A stretch of DNA of 64,000 nt from Brevundimonas vesicularis (GCF_027105095.1 NZ_CP114278.1:2542001-2606000); one strand, 5' to 3'. Numbered from the stretch's first letter, positions 18,044 to 26,660 are shown. A program made the numbers and translations. The notes: generated by a model not told the origin, from the letters alone.

Positions 18044-18387
18044 GAAGACGCCTCCGGAGCGGCCTTGGCAGCGGGTCGCTCCTTCTTCTTGTACATGGCC
18101 AGCATCCGTCGGGTGACCATGAAGCCGCCGAAGATGTTGACGCTGGCCAGGGTGACGGCGACCACGCCCGCCCCCTTGGCGATCCAGGCGCTGGGGCCGG
18201 TCGCGTCGCCGGACACGGCCGCCGCTGCGATCAGGCCGCCGACGATGATGACGCTGGAAATGGCGTTGGTCACGGCCATCAGGGGCGTGTGCAGCGCTGG
18301 CGTCACACTCCAGACGACGTAATAGCCGACGAAGATCGCCAGCACGAAGATGGCCAGGCGGAAGACGGTGGGATCGACGTGTTCCAT
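18040..18387 (-). CDS. pntAb: NAD(P) transhydrogenase subunit alpha, part 2 (membrane part)
   Basis: 115 residues with four hydrophobic segments, corresponding to the C-terminal membrane portion of the fused enterobacterial PntA (FVLAIFVGYYVVWSVTPALH, followed by LMAVTNAISSVIIVGG and the MLAMYKKKE end). Alphaproteobacteria such as Rhodospirillum carry alpha as two polypeptides. Its ATG overlaps the pntAa stop (TGATG). Confidence 0.95.
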   Translation of the reverse strand: MEHVDPTVFRLAIFVLAIFVGYYVVWSVTPALHTPLMAVTNAISSVIIVGGLIAAAAVSGDATGPSAWIAKGAGVVAVTLASVNIFGGFMVTRRMLAMYKKKERPAAKAAPEASS

Positions 18388-19526
18388 CAGTGTGTTCCCT
18401 TCAGACCTTCATGCACCACGGCGCCGGCATTGGTGACCACCGCCGCCTTCAGGATCTCGTCTTCGAGATCGACCGCCAGACCGCCGTCCTTGATCAACAG
18501 GCCGACGAAGGCGGTGAGATTGCGGGCGTACAGGGCGCTGGCGTCGGCGGCGATGCGGCCGGGCAGGTTCGACCAGCCGACGATGGTGACGCCGTTCGCG
18601 GTGGTCACGATCTCATTCAGCTTGGAGCCCTCGACATTGCCGCCCGCCTCGACCGCCAGATCGATGATGACTGAGCCGGGTTTCATCGAGGCGACATGGG
18701 CGGCGGTCAGCAGCACCGGGGCGGCGCGGCCGGGGATCAGGGCAGTGGTGATGACCACGTCCTGCTTGACCACATGGCTGGCGGTCAGGTCAGCCTGTTT
18801 GGCTTGATACTCGGCCGACATGGGCTTGGCGTAGCCGCCGGCGGTCTGGGCGTTCTTGAACTCCTCGTCCTCGACGGCCAGGAATTTGGCGCCCAGGCTT
18901 TCGACCTGTTCCTTGGTCGCGGGGCGGACATCGGTCGCGGTGACGACGGCGCCCAGGCGGCGCGCGGTGGCGATGGCCTGCAAGCCCGCGACGCCCACCC
19001 CCATGATGAAGACCTTCGCGGCGGCGACCGTGCCGGCCGCCGTCATCATCATCGGGAAGCCCTTGCCGTAGGCGTAAGCCGCCTCGATCACCGCGCGGTA
19101 TCCCGCAAGGTTCGCCTGGGATGACAGGACGTCCATGACCTGGGCGCGGGTGATGCGGGGCACGAACTCCATGGCGAAGGCGGTGGCGCCAGCCCCGGCC
19201 AGGGCGTCGACCGCAGCCTTGTCGCGATAGGCGTCCAGCATGGCGATAACGACGGCGCCGGGCTTGAGCGCGCTGGTTTCCTGGGCCGTGGGGCCGCGCA
19301 CCTTCAAAACGATGTCGGCGCCGTCCAGCACGGCGCGGGTGTCCGGCTTCACAACGGCCCCTGCGGCGGCGTAGTCAGCGTCTGGAATGGAGGAGCCAAG
19401 GCCGGTCCCGGCCTCGACCGTGACGGTCGCCCCCAGGGCGATCAGCTTCTTGACCGTCTCGGGCGTGACGGCGCAGCGCGTCTCGCCTTCGCGACGTTCA
19501 CGGGTGACGGCGATAGCGACGGCCAA
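18387..19526 (-). CDS. pntAa: NAD(P) transhydrogenase subunit alpha, part 1 (NAD-binding)
   Basis: 379 residues, the soluble domain I related to alanine dehydrogenase: RERREGETRCAVTPETVKKL at the N-terminus, the Rossmann motif VGVAGLQAIATARRLGA, and DLAVEAGGNVEGS. It binds NAD(H) and docks to domain III of PntB. First gene of the operon pntAa-pntAb-88aa-pntB-DUF1801. A 13-base inverted repeat (TTCGTT-A-AACGAA) lies just upstream. Confidence 0.96.
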   Translation of the reverse strand: MAVAIAVTRERREGETRCAVTPETVKKLIALGATVTVEAGTGLGSSIPDADYAAAGAVVKPDTRAVLDGADIVLKVRGPTAQETSALKPGAVVIAMLDAYRDKAAVDALAGAGATAFAMEFVPRITRAQVMDVLSSQANLAGYRAVIEAAYAYGKGFPMMMTAAGTVAAAKVFIMGVGVAGLQAIATARRLGAVVTATDVRPATKEQVESLGAKFLAVEDEEFKNAQTAGGYAKPMSAEYQAKQADLTASHVVKQDVVITTALIPGRAAPVLLTAAHVASMKPGSVIIDLAVEAGGNVEGSKLNEIVTTANGVTIVGWSNLPGRIAADASALYARNLTAFVGLLIKDGGLAVDLEDEILKAAVVTNAGAVVHEGLKGTH

Positions 19527-19544
19527 GCGAATCCCCTCGTTCTT

Positions 19545-19557
19545 TTCGTTAAACGAA
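19545..19557. promoter_or_regulatory. Small inverted repeat upstream of the pnt operon
   Basis: TTCGTT-A-AACGAA, a perfect 13-base inverted repeat 18 bases upstream of the pntAa start codon. It could be an operator or part of the leader. No known regulator site is matched. Confidence 0.35.
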
Positions 19558-19656
19558 GGTTAGGCCGTTCCGACGCAAGCCGTCAAAGCACGGTTATGCC
19601 AAAGCTTGGCGAAGGCGCGTGATTTCAGACCGCCCGAGGGCGATCCTAAGCAAAGC

Positions 19657-19929
19657 TCAGTGCGCGGCGCCGGGCTTGGACTTCAGCGCCACGAAGCCGA
19701 CGCCGCCCAGAACGACCGCGCCGATGACGGCGGCCATGAAGCTGCCGCCCGGGTGGAACCACAGGGTCAGGAACAGCAGCAGCACGGCGACGGCCAGGCT
19801 GCCCCACTTGGCCAGGTTCAGAAACAGGCGGTAGGTCGAGACCTGTTCGCGCACTTCCATATGGCCGTGCAGATAGGCTTGCGCATCGGCGTCGGCAGGT
19901 GCGTTGGCGGTGTCGTGCAGGTCGGCCAT
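19657..19929 (-). CDS. aa3-type cytochrome c oxidase subunit IV
   Basis: 90 residues. The sequence has the alphaproteobacterial COX IV pattern: a soluble N-terminus with YLHGHMEVREQVSTYRLF, then the membrane segment AVAVLLLFLTLWFHPG and a second hydrophobic stretch at FMAAVIGAVVLGGVGFVAL. The protein is a small single-helix-type accessory subunit of the aa3 oxidase. The main oxidase genes are not in the window. It precedes nothing on its strand closely; the M3 peptidase gene ends 650 bases away on the other side of its own reading frame. Confidence 0.85.
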   Translation of the reverse strand: MADLHDTANAPADADAQAYLHGHMEVREQVSTYRLFLNLAKWGSLAVAVLLLFLTLWFHPGGSFMAAVIGAVVLGGVGFVALKSKPGAAH

Positions 19930-20005
19930 TCGTGGAATCCCCTCGTCGTTATCGCGGACTTACACCGAGGCGACCGCCCCGCTCAAGCCCGCAGTCATGC
20001 CTTGG

Positions 20006-21799
20006 TCAGGCCAGCGCCTCGAACTGATCGACCAGCCGCTCCAGCCTCTGACAGCCGACGCTCCAGAAGGCCGGGTCGCGCGGGTCCAGACCGAACGGCT
20101 TCAACGCCTCGACGTAGGTTCGCGATCCGCCGCCGGCCAGAAGCTCGCGATAGAGGGGCGTGAAACCGACCGGATCGTTGCGACGCGCCTCCATCAGCGC
20201 CGCCACCAGCAGGTCGCCGAACGCGTAGGCGTACACATAGAAGGGCGAATGGACGAAGTGGCTGACGTAGGCCCACCAGTGTTCATAGCCCGGGTTCAGC
20301 TTGACCGACGGCCCCAGCGAGGCGCCCATTTCCTCAAGCCACAGCTGGTTGATCCGCTGTTGCGACACCTCGCCCTGCAGGCGCTCGTCGTGGAAGCGGG
20401 TCTCGAACCGGTGGAAGGCGATCTGGCGCACGACGGTGTTCAGACCATCCTCGATCCGACCGGCCAGCAGGCCGCGCTGCTCGGCCATCGGCGCCGTGGC
20501 CAAGAGACGATCAAACGTCAGCCCCTCGGCGAAGATCGACGCCGTCTCGGCCAGGGTCAGGGGCGTATCGGCCAGAAGCGTGCCCTGATCGGCCGCCAGG
20601 GTCTGGTGGACGCCATGACCCAGCTCGTGCGCCAGGGTCAGGACATCGCGCCGCTCGCCCATCCAGTTCAGGAAGACATAGGGATGGCGGTCGGCGGTGA
20701 CGGGGTGGGCATAGGCGCCCGACTGCTTGCCCGCCCGCGCCCGGCCGTCGATCCACGGCTTGTCGAAGAAGCCGCCCGCCCGGTCGGCGAAGTCGCCGCC
20801 CAGGTCAGAGAAACTGTCCAGCACGATCTCTCGCCCTTGCGTCCAGGTGAAGGCGCGCGGAGCGGTCGTTTCGATAGGCGCGTTGCGGTCCCAGTGGTCC
20901 AGGCGCGCCTTGCCCATCGCCTTGGCCTTCAGCGCATAATAGCGGTGCGACAGGCGCGGATAGGCGGCGGCGACCGCCTCGGCCATCGCGTCCACAGCCT
21001 CGCCATCCACCTCGTTGCCCAGATGGCGACTGTCGGCGGGACGTTTGAAACCGCGCCAGCGATCCTCCATCGCCTTGTCGGCGGCGACGGTGTTCAGCAC
21101 CAGGGCCAGCGTCGGGGCGCGGGCGGCCAGCGCCTCGGACAGACCCTCGGCGGCGGCCTTGCGCCGCGCAGGCTTGGCGTCGGACAGACGGTTCAGCGCC
21201 TCGGCCAGCGTCAGTTCCTCGCCGCCCGCCTTTGCGCGCAGGGCGGCCAGCTGCTCGTCGAACAGGCGCGGCCATTGGGCCGTGATCGGTCCGCGCTCGG
21301 CGATGAAGGTCTCCAGCTCGGCCGACAGCTCATGCGGCTTCATCGCCCGCACCCGCCGCAGCCAAGGCCGCCAGCGCGCCGCGCCGGCATGGGCGCTCAG
21401 GGCGGCCTCCAGCGCCGCGTCGTCGATCTGGTTGATCTCCAGCGTCAGCCAGACGGTGGGGGTGGCGATGGCGGTGATCTTCTCGCGCACGTCCGCCTCG
21501 AACCCCTGGGCCGTCGCATCGTCGCGCGCCGTCGAGGCCGACAGGAAGGCGTAGGCGCCCAGCGCGCCCAGCACGTCCGACGCCTGCTCATACAGATGGA
21601 TGGCCCGGTCCAGCACGGCGCCCAGGCTGGCGGCGTCCTGTTCGGCGGCCAGTTTTCCCCTCAGGCCGTTCAGCGAATCCACCAGGCCCCGCGCCTTTTC
21701 CAGGTCGGCCGCGACCTTGGCGTCGTCGCGCGAGGCGTAGAGGTCGGTCAGGTCCCACAGCGGGGCTTCGGTGCTGGGCGTCTTGAAAGGAGCGTTCAT
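20006..21799 (-). CDS. M3 family oligoendopeptidase (PepF-like)
   Basis: 597 residues from the ATG giving MNAPFKTPSTEAPLWDLTDL; a longer frame upstream lacks homology-like sequence. The zinc site HELGH is at residues 391-395 (TLAHELGHGVHQ), followed by the ETASIFAE motif that carries the third ligand. Residues near the C-terminus (HFVHSPFYVYAYAFGDLL) match the family. These cytoplasmic enzymes degrade short peptides. The gene is divergent from the DUF4153 gene with a 97-base spacer. Confidence 0.94.
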   Translation of the reverse strand: MNAPFKTPSTEAPLWDLTDLYASRDDAKVAADLEKARGLVDSLNGLRGKLAAEQDAASLGAVLDRAIHLYEQASDVLGALGAYAFLSASTARDDATAQGFEADVREKITAIATPTVWLTLEINQIDDAALEAALSAHAGAARWRPWLRRVRAMKPHELSAELETFIAERGPITAQWPRLFDEQLAALRAKAGGEELTLAEALNRLSDAKPARRKAAAEGLSEALAARAPTLALVLNTVAADKAMEDRWRGFKRPADSRHLGNEVDGEAVDAMAEAVAAAYPRLSHRYYALKAKAMGKARLDHWDRNAPIETTAPRAFTWTQGREIVLDSFSDLGGDFADRAGGFFDKPWIDGRARAGKQSGAYAHPVTADRHPYVFLNWMGERRDVLTLAHELGHGVHQTLAADQGTLLADTPLTLAETASIFAEGLTFDRLLATAPMAEQRGLLAGRIEDGLNTVVRQIAFHRFETRFHDERLQGEVSQQRINQLWLEEMGASLGPSVKLNPGYEHWWAYVSHFVHSPFYVYAYAFGDLLVAALMEARRNDPVGFTPLYRELLAGGGSRTYVEALKPFGLDPRDPAFWSVGCQRLERLVDQFEALA

Positions 21800-21896
21800 G
21801 ACCCCTGTTCTGGGGATGCCGGACGACAGTCGCAACCTTCCGTCACGCTTTCTCGACGGCGCCGGCCGTGCGATCCTGCATTTTGGAGACACGTGA

Positions 21897-23669
21897 ATGA
21901 CCGAGACGACGCATCAAGACACCGGCCGCACAGGCCTGGGCGGGGCGTCCGGCCTGTTCGCGATTCGGTTGGCGACGGGCCTGGTTCAGGGACTGGCGCT
22001 TTATCTGCTGTATCTGGCGGCGGACAGTCATGCCTGGCCCGCGACCCAGCCTGCCCTGTTCGGCGCCCTGGCCCTGGCGACGGGTTATGGCCCGGCGGTC
22101 ATTCTGGCGGGGGCGGGGCGGATCAAGCCTTTGGCCCTGGCCCTGTGGACAGGCGCAGCCGCCTTGGTCCTGGCCTTGCTGGGCGCGCACGACGTGGAGC
22201 GTCAGGTGCTCGCGCCGCACGATGAACCGCCCTTCCTCAGCTTTCCGGTCCTGGCTTTCGGCGCGGCGGCCCTGTTCATCGCCCATCACCTGATCGTTCC
22301 GGCGATCCGCGAACGGCGCTGGATCGTCGACTATACCGAGTATTTCGACGTGGCCTGGAAGGCGGGGGTGCAACTGGCCCTTTCGCTGGGGTTCACCGGC
22401 GCCTTCTGGGTGCTGCTGCATCTGGGCGCGTCCCTGTTCAAGATGATCGGCCTCAGCTTCCTGCAGGACATCCTGGGCGAAGCCTGGTTTTCAATCCCCG
22501 TCACGGTCCTGATCTTCGCCACGGCGGTCCAGCTGACCGATGTGCGTGACGGCCTGATCCGGGGCGTGCGGACCGTGGCCCTGATGCTGCTTTCCTGGCT
22601 GTTGCTGGTGATTACCGTGCTGGTCGGCGGCTTCCTGGCGGCCCTGCCCTTCACCGGCCTGGACGGCCTTTGGGAGACGCGCAGTGCGACGGCCCTGGTC
22701 CTGTCGGCCGCCGCCGCCCTGATCGTGCTGATCAACACGGCCTACCAGGACGGGCGGCCCGACAATGTGCCGCCGGTCGTGCTGAAATACGGCGTGCGCG
22801 TCGCCTCGGTGCTGATCGCGCCCCTCATCATCCTGGCCCTGTGGGGATTGGCTTTGCGGATCGGCCAGCACGGCCTGACGCCCGACCGGATCATCGCCGC
22901 CGCCTGCGCCCTGGTCGGGGCGGTCTATGGGGCGGGCTATCTGCTGGCGGCGGCCAAGCCGGGCGGCTGGATGAAGCCGCTGGAGCGGACCAATGTCGTC
23001 GCCGCCGTCCTGTCGGTCCTGGTCATCCTGGCCCTGTTCAGCCCTTTAGCCGATCCGGCGCGGATGTCGGTGAAGGATCAGATCGCACGGCTGCAGCGAG
23101 GCGCGGTGTCGGCTCGGGACTTCGACTATGATTTCCTGAGATTCGAGAGCGGCAAGGTCGGGGCAGCCGCGCTGGATGGGCTGACGCGATCCAGCGATGC
23201 CGAGACCGCGCGCCTGGCCCGCGCGGCCAAGGCCAGAACCTACCGGTCCGGCGACACGCCCAAGGCGCGTCGGGATCGCGCGGCGGCCGTTCGTCTGCAA
23301 GCCGTTGCAGGTCAGACCATTCCCGCCAGCTTCCAAACGCAGATCGAAAGCCAGGCCGATGTCCTGTTCGGCTGCTCCGTGGCCAGTCCATGCGCCGTTC
23401 GGACGCTGGATCTGAACGGCGACGGGCGAGACGACTTGCTGGTGGCGATGGCGCGGACGGTCCTGGCGTTCGAGCAGAGGGGCGACGACGGGCAGTGGCG
23501 CAAGGTCGGGCAGTATCAGGCCGCATGCAGCCGCAATGCCGAGGCCTTGGACGGAGCCCTTTCGACAGGCGTGACCACGGCTCCAGCCGCCCTGCCGGAC
23601 TTGATCGTCGGTGGTCAGAAACTGCAGGCGACGCCCGAGATTCGGTGCGACGATCCCAGCGGCCGTTAA
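21897..23669 (+). CDS. DUF4153 integral membrane protein with a C-terminal soluble domain
   Basis: 590 residues. The first 390 residues hold about ten to twelve hydrophobic helices and the DUF4153 pattern (RRWIVDYTEYFDVAWKAGVQ, RTVALMLLSWLLLVI). The last 180 residues are soluble and include RTLDLNGDGRDDLLVAM, which resembles a calcium-binding EF-hand or FG-GAP-type loop. A GGAG ribosome-binding site precedes the ATG. The function of DUF4153 proteins is unknown. The gene is alone between the divergent peptidase gene and the response regulator. Confidence 0.85.
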   Translation: MTETTHQDTGRTGLGGASGLFAIRLATGLVQGLALYLLYLAADSHAWPATQPALFGALALATGYGPAVILAGAGRIKPLALALWTGAAALVLALLGAHDVERQVLAPHDEPPFLSFPVLAFGAAALFIAHHLIVPAIRERRWIVDYTEYFDVAWKAGVQLALSLGFTGAFWVLLHLGASLFKMIGLSFLQDILGEAWFSIPVTVLIFATAVQLTDVRDGLIRGVRTVALMLLSWLLLVITVLVGGFLAALPFTGLDGLWETRSATALVLSAAAALIVLINTAYQDGRPDNVPPVVLKYGVRVASVLIAPLIILALWGLALRIGQHGLTPDRIIAAACALVGAVYGAGYLLAAAKPGGWMKPLERTNVVAAVLSVLVILALFSPLADPARMSVKDQIARLQRGAVSARDFDYDFLRFESGKVGAAALDGLTRSSDAETARLARAAKARTYRSGDTPKARRDRAAAVRLQAVAGQTIPASFQTQIESQADVLFGCSVASPCAVRTLDLNGDGRDDLLVAMARTVLAFEQRGDDGQWRKVGQYQAACSRNAEALDGALSTGVTTAPAALPDLIVGGQKLQATPEIRCDDPSGR

Positions 23670-23775
23670 CGCGGCGGACACCATGCCCCATCACTCGATT
23701 TTCACCTCGACTTCCTAAAAATCGTCCCGAAACGATCCATCCGCGACAGGGGTGGCGACAGCACAAGGGGCTTTC

Positions 23776-25227
23776 ATGGCCAAGACCATTCTGGTCGTTG
23801 ACGACGATCCGACCCAGCGCCGGCTGATCCAGGCCGTGCTGGAGCGGGACGGCAACGCCGTGGTCCATGCCGCCAGCGGCGGCGAGGCCATCGACCGGAT
23901 GGTGCGCGGCGGCGGGGCCGACCTGATCCTGCTGGACATGATAATGCCAGAGATGTCGGGGCTGGAATGCCTGGCCGAACTGCGCAGCGCCGGGATCAAC
24001 GAGCCGGTCATCGTGCTGACGGCCAACGGCGGCATCGACATGGTGGTCAAGGCCATGCAGGCCGGGGCCCAGGACTTCTTCGTCAAGCCGGTCGGGCCCG
24101 AACGGCTGCTGGTCGGGGTTCGCAACGCCATGCAGATGAAGCGTTTGACGGCCGAGGTCGGACGCCTGACCAAGCGCGTCCAGGGCCGCACCAGTTTCGA
24201 CGACATCGTGGGCGACAGCGCGCCGATGCGCATGGTCAAGGCGCTGGGCGCCCGGGCCGCCAAATCCTCGATCCCCGTCCTGATCACCGGCGAGAGCGGC
24301 GTGGGCAAGGAAGTCATCGCCCGCGCCCTGCACGGCGCCAGCGACCGGGCCGGCAAGCCCTTCATCGCCGTCAACTGCGGCGCCCTGCCTGCCAATCTGA
24401 TCGAATCCATCCTGTTCGGGCATGAGAAGGGGGCCTTCACCGGCGCCGTGGACAAGACGCTGGGCAAGTTCCGCGAGGCGGACGGCGGCACCCTGTTCCT
24501 GGACGAGATCGGCGAACTGCCGCTGGACATGCAGGTCAAGCTGCTGCGCGCGCTGCAGGAAGGCGAGATCGACCCCGTCGGCGGCAAGCGGCCGGTCAAG
24601 ATCGACGTGCGCATCGTCTCGGCGACCAATCGCGACCCGGCCCAGCAGGTCAAGGACGGCGCCTTCCGCGAGGATCTGTTCTATCGCCTGAACGTGTTTC
24701 CGATCGAGGCTCCGTCCCTGCGCGATCGGCGCGAGGACATCGCGCCCCTGGTCGATCATTTCATCGCCCGCTTCAACGCCGAGGAAGGCAAGCGGATCGC
24801 CGGCTGCGCGCCCGAGACCCTGGCCCTGCTGCAAGGGTTCGACTGGCCCGGCAACGTGCGCCAGCTGGAGAATGCCGTTTTCCGCGCCATCGTCCTGGCC
24901 GACGCGCCCTTCCTGCAACCGCACGATTTCCCCGCCGTCTCAGGCATCGCCGCCCCCATGCAGGACACCCAGCCCCTGTATGCCGCCACGGCCGCCAGCG
25001 CCCAGGCCGATAACGCCAGCCAGGCGGACCAGCCGATCCGCATCCTGGACGACCGCGGGCATCTGCGGACCTTGGAAGACATCGAACGCGACCTGATCCA
25101 GCACGCCATTGAGGTCTATGCCGGCCATATGAGCGAGATCGCGCGGCGCCTCGGGATCGGCCGCTCGACCCTGTACCGCAAGGTCCGCGAACAGGGGCTG
25201 GAAGGGCAGTTGAAGGAAGCGGGTTGA
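23776..25227 (+). CDS. Sigma-54-dependent response regulator, NtrC family
   Basis: 483 residues from the ATG at 23776 ([11 protein letters not shown]). Receiver domain at residues 1-120 with Asp54 ([11 protein letters not shown]) and the Lys in FFVKPVG. AAA+ domain with Walker A GESGVGKE (starting at 172) and the sigma-54 contact loop GAFTGA (219-224). A C-terminal Fis-type helix-turn-helix ends the protein ([18 protein letters not shown]). It activates RpoN promoters when phosphorylated. No kinase gene is adjacent. The N-terminus and length recall TacA, the stalk regulator of Caulobacter, but I cannot confirm this. Confidence 0.95.
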   Translation: MAKTILVVDDDPTQRRLIQAVLERDGNAVVHAASGGEAIDRMVRGGGADLILLDMIMPEMSGLECLAELRSAGINEPVIVLTANGGIDMVVKAMQAGAQDFFVKPVGPERLLVGVRNAMQMKRLTAEVGRLTKRVQGRTSFDDIVGDSAPMRMVKALGARAAKSSIPVLITGESGVGKEVIARALHGASDRAGKPFIAVNCGALPANLIESILFGHEKGAFTGAVDKTLGKFREADGGTLFLDEIGELPLDMQVKLLRALQEGEIDPVGGKRPVKIDVRIVSATNRDPAQQVKDGAFREDLFYRLNVFPIEAPSLRDRREDIAPLVDHFIARFNAEEGKRIAGCAPETLALLQGFDWPGNVRQLENAVFRAIVLADAPFLQPHDFPAVSGIAAPMQDTQPLYAATAASAQADNASQADQPIRILDDRGHLRTLEDIERDLIQHAIEVYAGHMSEIARRLGIGRSTLYRKVREQGLEGQLKEAG

Positions 25228-25230
25228 GGG

Positions 25231-25719
25231 TTACGCTTCTGATTCCAGCCTCTTCAGAAACGCCGCCACACTTCCCTCTCCGTCATCCTCGGGCTTGACC
25301 CGAGGATCCGGCGCCCAGCCGCATAGACTTGGGTAGAGATCGACCCATTCGGGGTTCGTCCGTTCGATCAGCTCCAGCTTCCAGACGCGATTCCAGCGTT
25401 TCAGCGCCTTCTCCCGCCGGATTGCGTTCGTGACCAGTTCGAACTGCTCGTACCAGACCAACATTCCGCACCCGTAACGACTGGCGAAACCTTCGAAAGC
25501 CCCGGTCCTGTGCTGATGGCCGCGTTCATAGAGATTCGACGTCATTCCGATGTAAATGACACCGTGCGGTCGGCTGGCTTGGATATAGGTGGCGATGAAA
25601 GGGCGGCGCTCATAAACGCTGAGTTGTGGACAGGCCGATCCTCGGGTCAAGCCCGAGGATGACGAGCGGTTATGGCTCCTTTGGTTTCCTGCCCCAATGC
25701 CTTTTCGGTTCTTCGCCAT
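25231..25719 (-). CDS. GIY-YIG endonuclease-fold protein, repeat-bounded
   Basis: Up to 162 residues from an ATG at 25719. The core (about residues 40-125) is a GIY-YIG domain of the short UvrC/YhbQ-like kind: ATYIQASRPHGVIYIGMTSN with the second Tyr in VIYIGM, the Arg in LYERGHQHRTG and a Glu in RREKALKRW. Both ends of the frame are translated from palindromic repeats (SSGLTRGS near the N-terminus, DPRVKPEDD near the C-terminus). A TTG inside the upstream repeat (25650) is an alternative start and would avoid the 50-base overlap with the preceding gene. No host pathway is known for these small proteins. Confidence 0.75.
   Translation of the reverse strand: MAKNRKGIGAGNQRSHNRSSSSGLTRGSACPQLSVYERRPFIATYIQASRPHGVIYIGMTSNLYERGHQHRTGAFEGFASRYGCGMLVWYEQFELVTNAIRREKALKRWNRVWKLELIERTNPEWVDLYPSLCGWAPDPRVKPEDDGEGSVAAFLKRLESEA
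25281..25307 (+). repeat. Palindromic intergenic repeat, left copy
   Basis: CGTCATCCTCGGGCTTGACC continuing CGAGGAT; its core is a perfect 7-bp stem CCTCGGG/CCCGAGG with a CTTGA loop. An inverted second copy lies at 25637-25664, so the two enclose the GIY-YIG gene. Such elements are frequent in Caulobacterales intergenic DNA. Confidence 0.85.
25637..25664 (-). repeat. Palindromic intergenic repeat, right copy (inverted)
   Basis: GATCCTCGGGTCAAGCCCGA continuing GGATGACG, the reverse complement of the copy at 25281. The CAA on the plus strand (25648-25650) is a TTG in the frame of the GIY-YIG gene, so the repeat may supply its start codon. Confidence 0.85.
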
Positions 25720-26050
25720 TGGCCTTGGCGGTGATCTCTTTGAGCTTGCGGCCTTGCATGGCTGAGAGAGCCTGGCCCGGCGCGCCTTTTTCAGGATCGG
25801 CGAAGGCGCGGCCGTGGGTCTTTACGCGGTCGCTGACGGAATCGAGGAATTCGCCTTCCCATTCGGACAGAGAAACGCCCGCCTTCTCTGCAGAGCGGCG
25901 GGCGCGTTTCAAAGCGTTGAGAGCAGCGCGTTTGGCGGCTTCGCGCTGTTGCTCAAATGGACTCAGGGTGGGCTTCTTGTTGGCACGATCGCCCTTCAAG
26001 CCGCCGGATCGCGACAGCCCGCCTCCTGGCTTGAAGGGGGTGCGCTTCAA
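25670..26050 (-). CDS. Lys/Arg-rich hypothetical protein, 126 aa
   Basis: The frame opens with a TTG preceded at about 10 bases by TGAGG. The product is very basic: KRTPFKPGGGLSRSGG at the start, a helical stretch FEQQREAAKRAALNALKRA with coiled-coil character, and a KRHWGRKPKEP tail. It has no signal or membrane segment. It could bind nucleic acid, which would fit its position 12 bases after gapR on the same strand, but I do not recognise the family. Confidence 0.6.
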   Translation of the reverse strand: MKRTPFKPGGGLSRSGGLKGDRANKKPTLSPFEQQREAAKRAALNALKRARRSAEKAGVSLSEWEGEFLDSVSDRVKTHGRAFADPEKGAPGQALSAMQGRKLKEITAKANGEEPKRHWGRKPKEP

Positions 26051-26062
26051 GCCGGGTCAGCC

Positions 26063-26338
26063 TCAGATCTCGCCGAGGGCCGACAGGTAGAGGTCCAGGA
26101 TGGCGTCTTCTTCCTGGCGCTTGGCCTTGTCCTGCTTCCTGATGCGGATGACCTTGCGCAGGATCTTGACGTCGTAGCCCTCGCCCTTGGCTTCGGCGAA
26201 GACCTCCTTCATGTCGGTCATGACGGCCTGCTTGTCCTCTTCGAGGCGCTCCAGGCGCTCGATGATGGTGCGAAGGCGGCCCTGCGCCGTGGCGGTGAGA
26301 ACGTCGGAACCACCGTCGAACGAGGCGTCGTCAGCCAT
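26063..26338 (-). CDS. gapR: Nucleoid-associated protein GapR (DUF2312)
   Basis: 91 residues, all-helical and charged, with the GapR pattern LRTIIERLERLEEDKQAVMT, DMKEVFAEAKGEGYDVKILR and KVIRIRKQDKAKRQEEDAIL. In Caulobacter GapR binds overtwisted AT-rich DNA ahead of polymerases as a dimer of dimers and stimulates topoisomerases. Known alphaproteobacterial family, normal length. It lies downstream of rpmJ and upstream of a basic ORF on the same strand. Confidence 0.93.
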   Translation of the reverse strand: MADDASFDGGSDVLTATAQGRLRTIIERLERLEEDKQAVMTDMKEVFAEAKGEGYDVKILRKVIRIRKQDKAKRQEEDAILDLYLSALGEI

Positions 26339-26457
26339 GGGGAATACTCCAGAAATCAGGCGCGGACGCTAACCATGCGGACAGGCGCGCGACAACCGCG
26401 AACACGAAAAAGGCCGCGGACAGAAATCCGCAGCCTGTGGATCGTCATCTTTCAAGC

Positions 26458-26488
26458 GCGCTATCGCCCCTTCGGGCGGCTTGAGCGC
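26458..26488 (+). repeat. Hairpin element, copy 1 (between gapR and rpmJ)
   Basis: A 31-base hairpin with outer stem GCGCT/AGCGC and inner stem CGCCC/GGGCG around a CTTC loop. A near-identical copy lies inverted at 26821-26850; the second outer-stem pair is C-G here and T-A there, so pairing is preserved. Confidence 0.75.
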
Positions 26489-26492
26489 GACC

Positions 26493-26508
26493 CAGCGTGC
26501 GCACGCTG
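26493..26508. other. 16-bp perfect palindrome
   Basis: CAGCGTGCGCACGCTG reads the same on both strands. It lies between rpmJ and gapR, next to hairpin copy 1, and could be a protein-binding site in the gapR upstream region or part of the rpmJ 3' structure. Confidence 0.5.
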
Positions 26509-26534
26509 CCGAAGCGGCGCGCAGCGAACGCTGC

Positions 26535-26660
26535 TTAGCCCTGCTTCGCCTTAAAGCGCGGGTCGGTCTTGTTGATGACGAAGACGACGCCCTTGCGACG
26601 CACGACCTTGCAGTCGCGGTGGCGGGTCTTCAGCGACTTGAGCGAGCTACGGACCTTCAT
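26535..26660 (-). CDS. rpmJ: 50S ribosomal protein L36, zinc-independent type
   Basis: 41 residues: [20 protein letters not shown], ending [11 protein letters not shown]. The pattern is that of the C-minus L36 paralogue: only one Cys (HRDC), so the four-residue zinc site of the C-plus form is missing. Alphaproteobacteria usually carry this form. L36 is a small protein of the large subunit, important for late 50S assembly. A GCAGCG-TT-CGCTGC stem-loop follows the stop. Confidence 0.95.
   Translation of the reverse strand: MKVRSSLKSLKTRHRDCKVVRRKGVVFVINKTDPRFKAKQG

Noticed and set aside
19904..22225. 773-residue plus-strand frame
   Set aside because: Antisense to the M3 peptidase, whose HELGH site and family pattern are clear; the plus product is low complexity.
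25670..26050. Lysine-rich ORF as a phage NinG-like gene
   Set aside because: Only the KRTPFK start is suggestive; no phage genes surround it and no zinc-binding motif is present.
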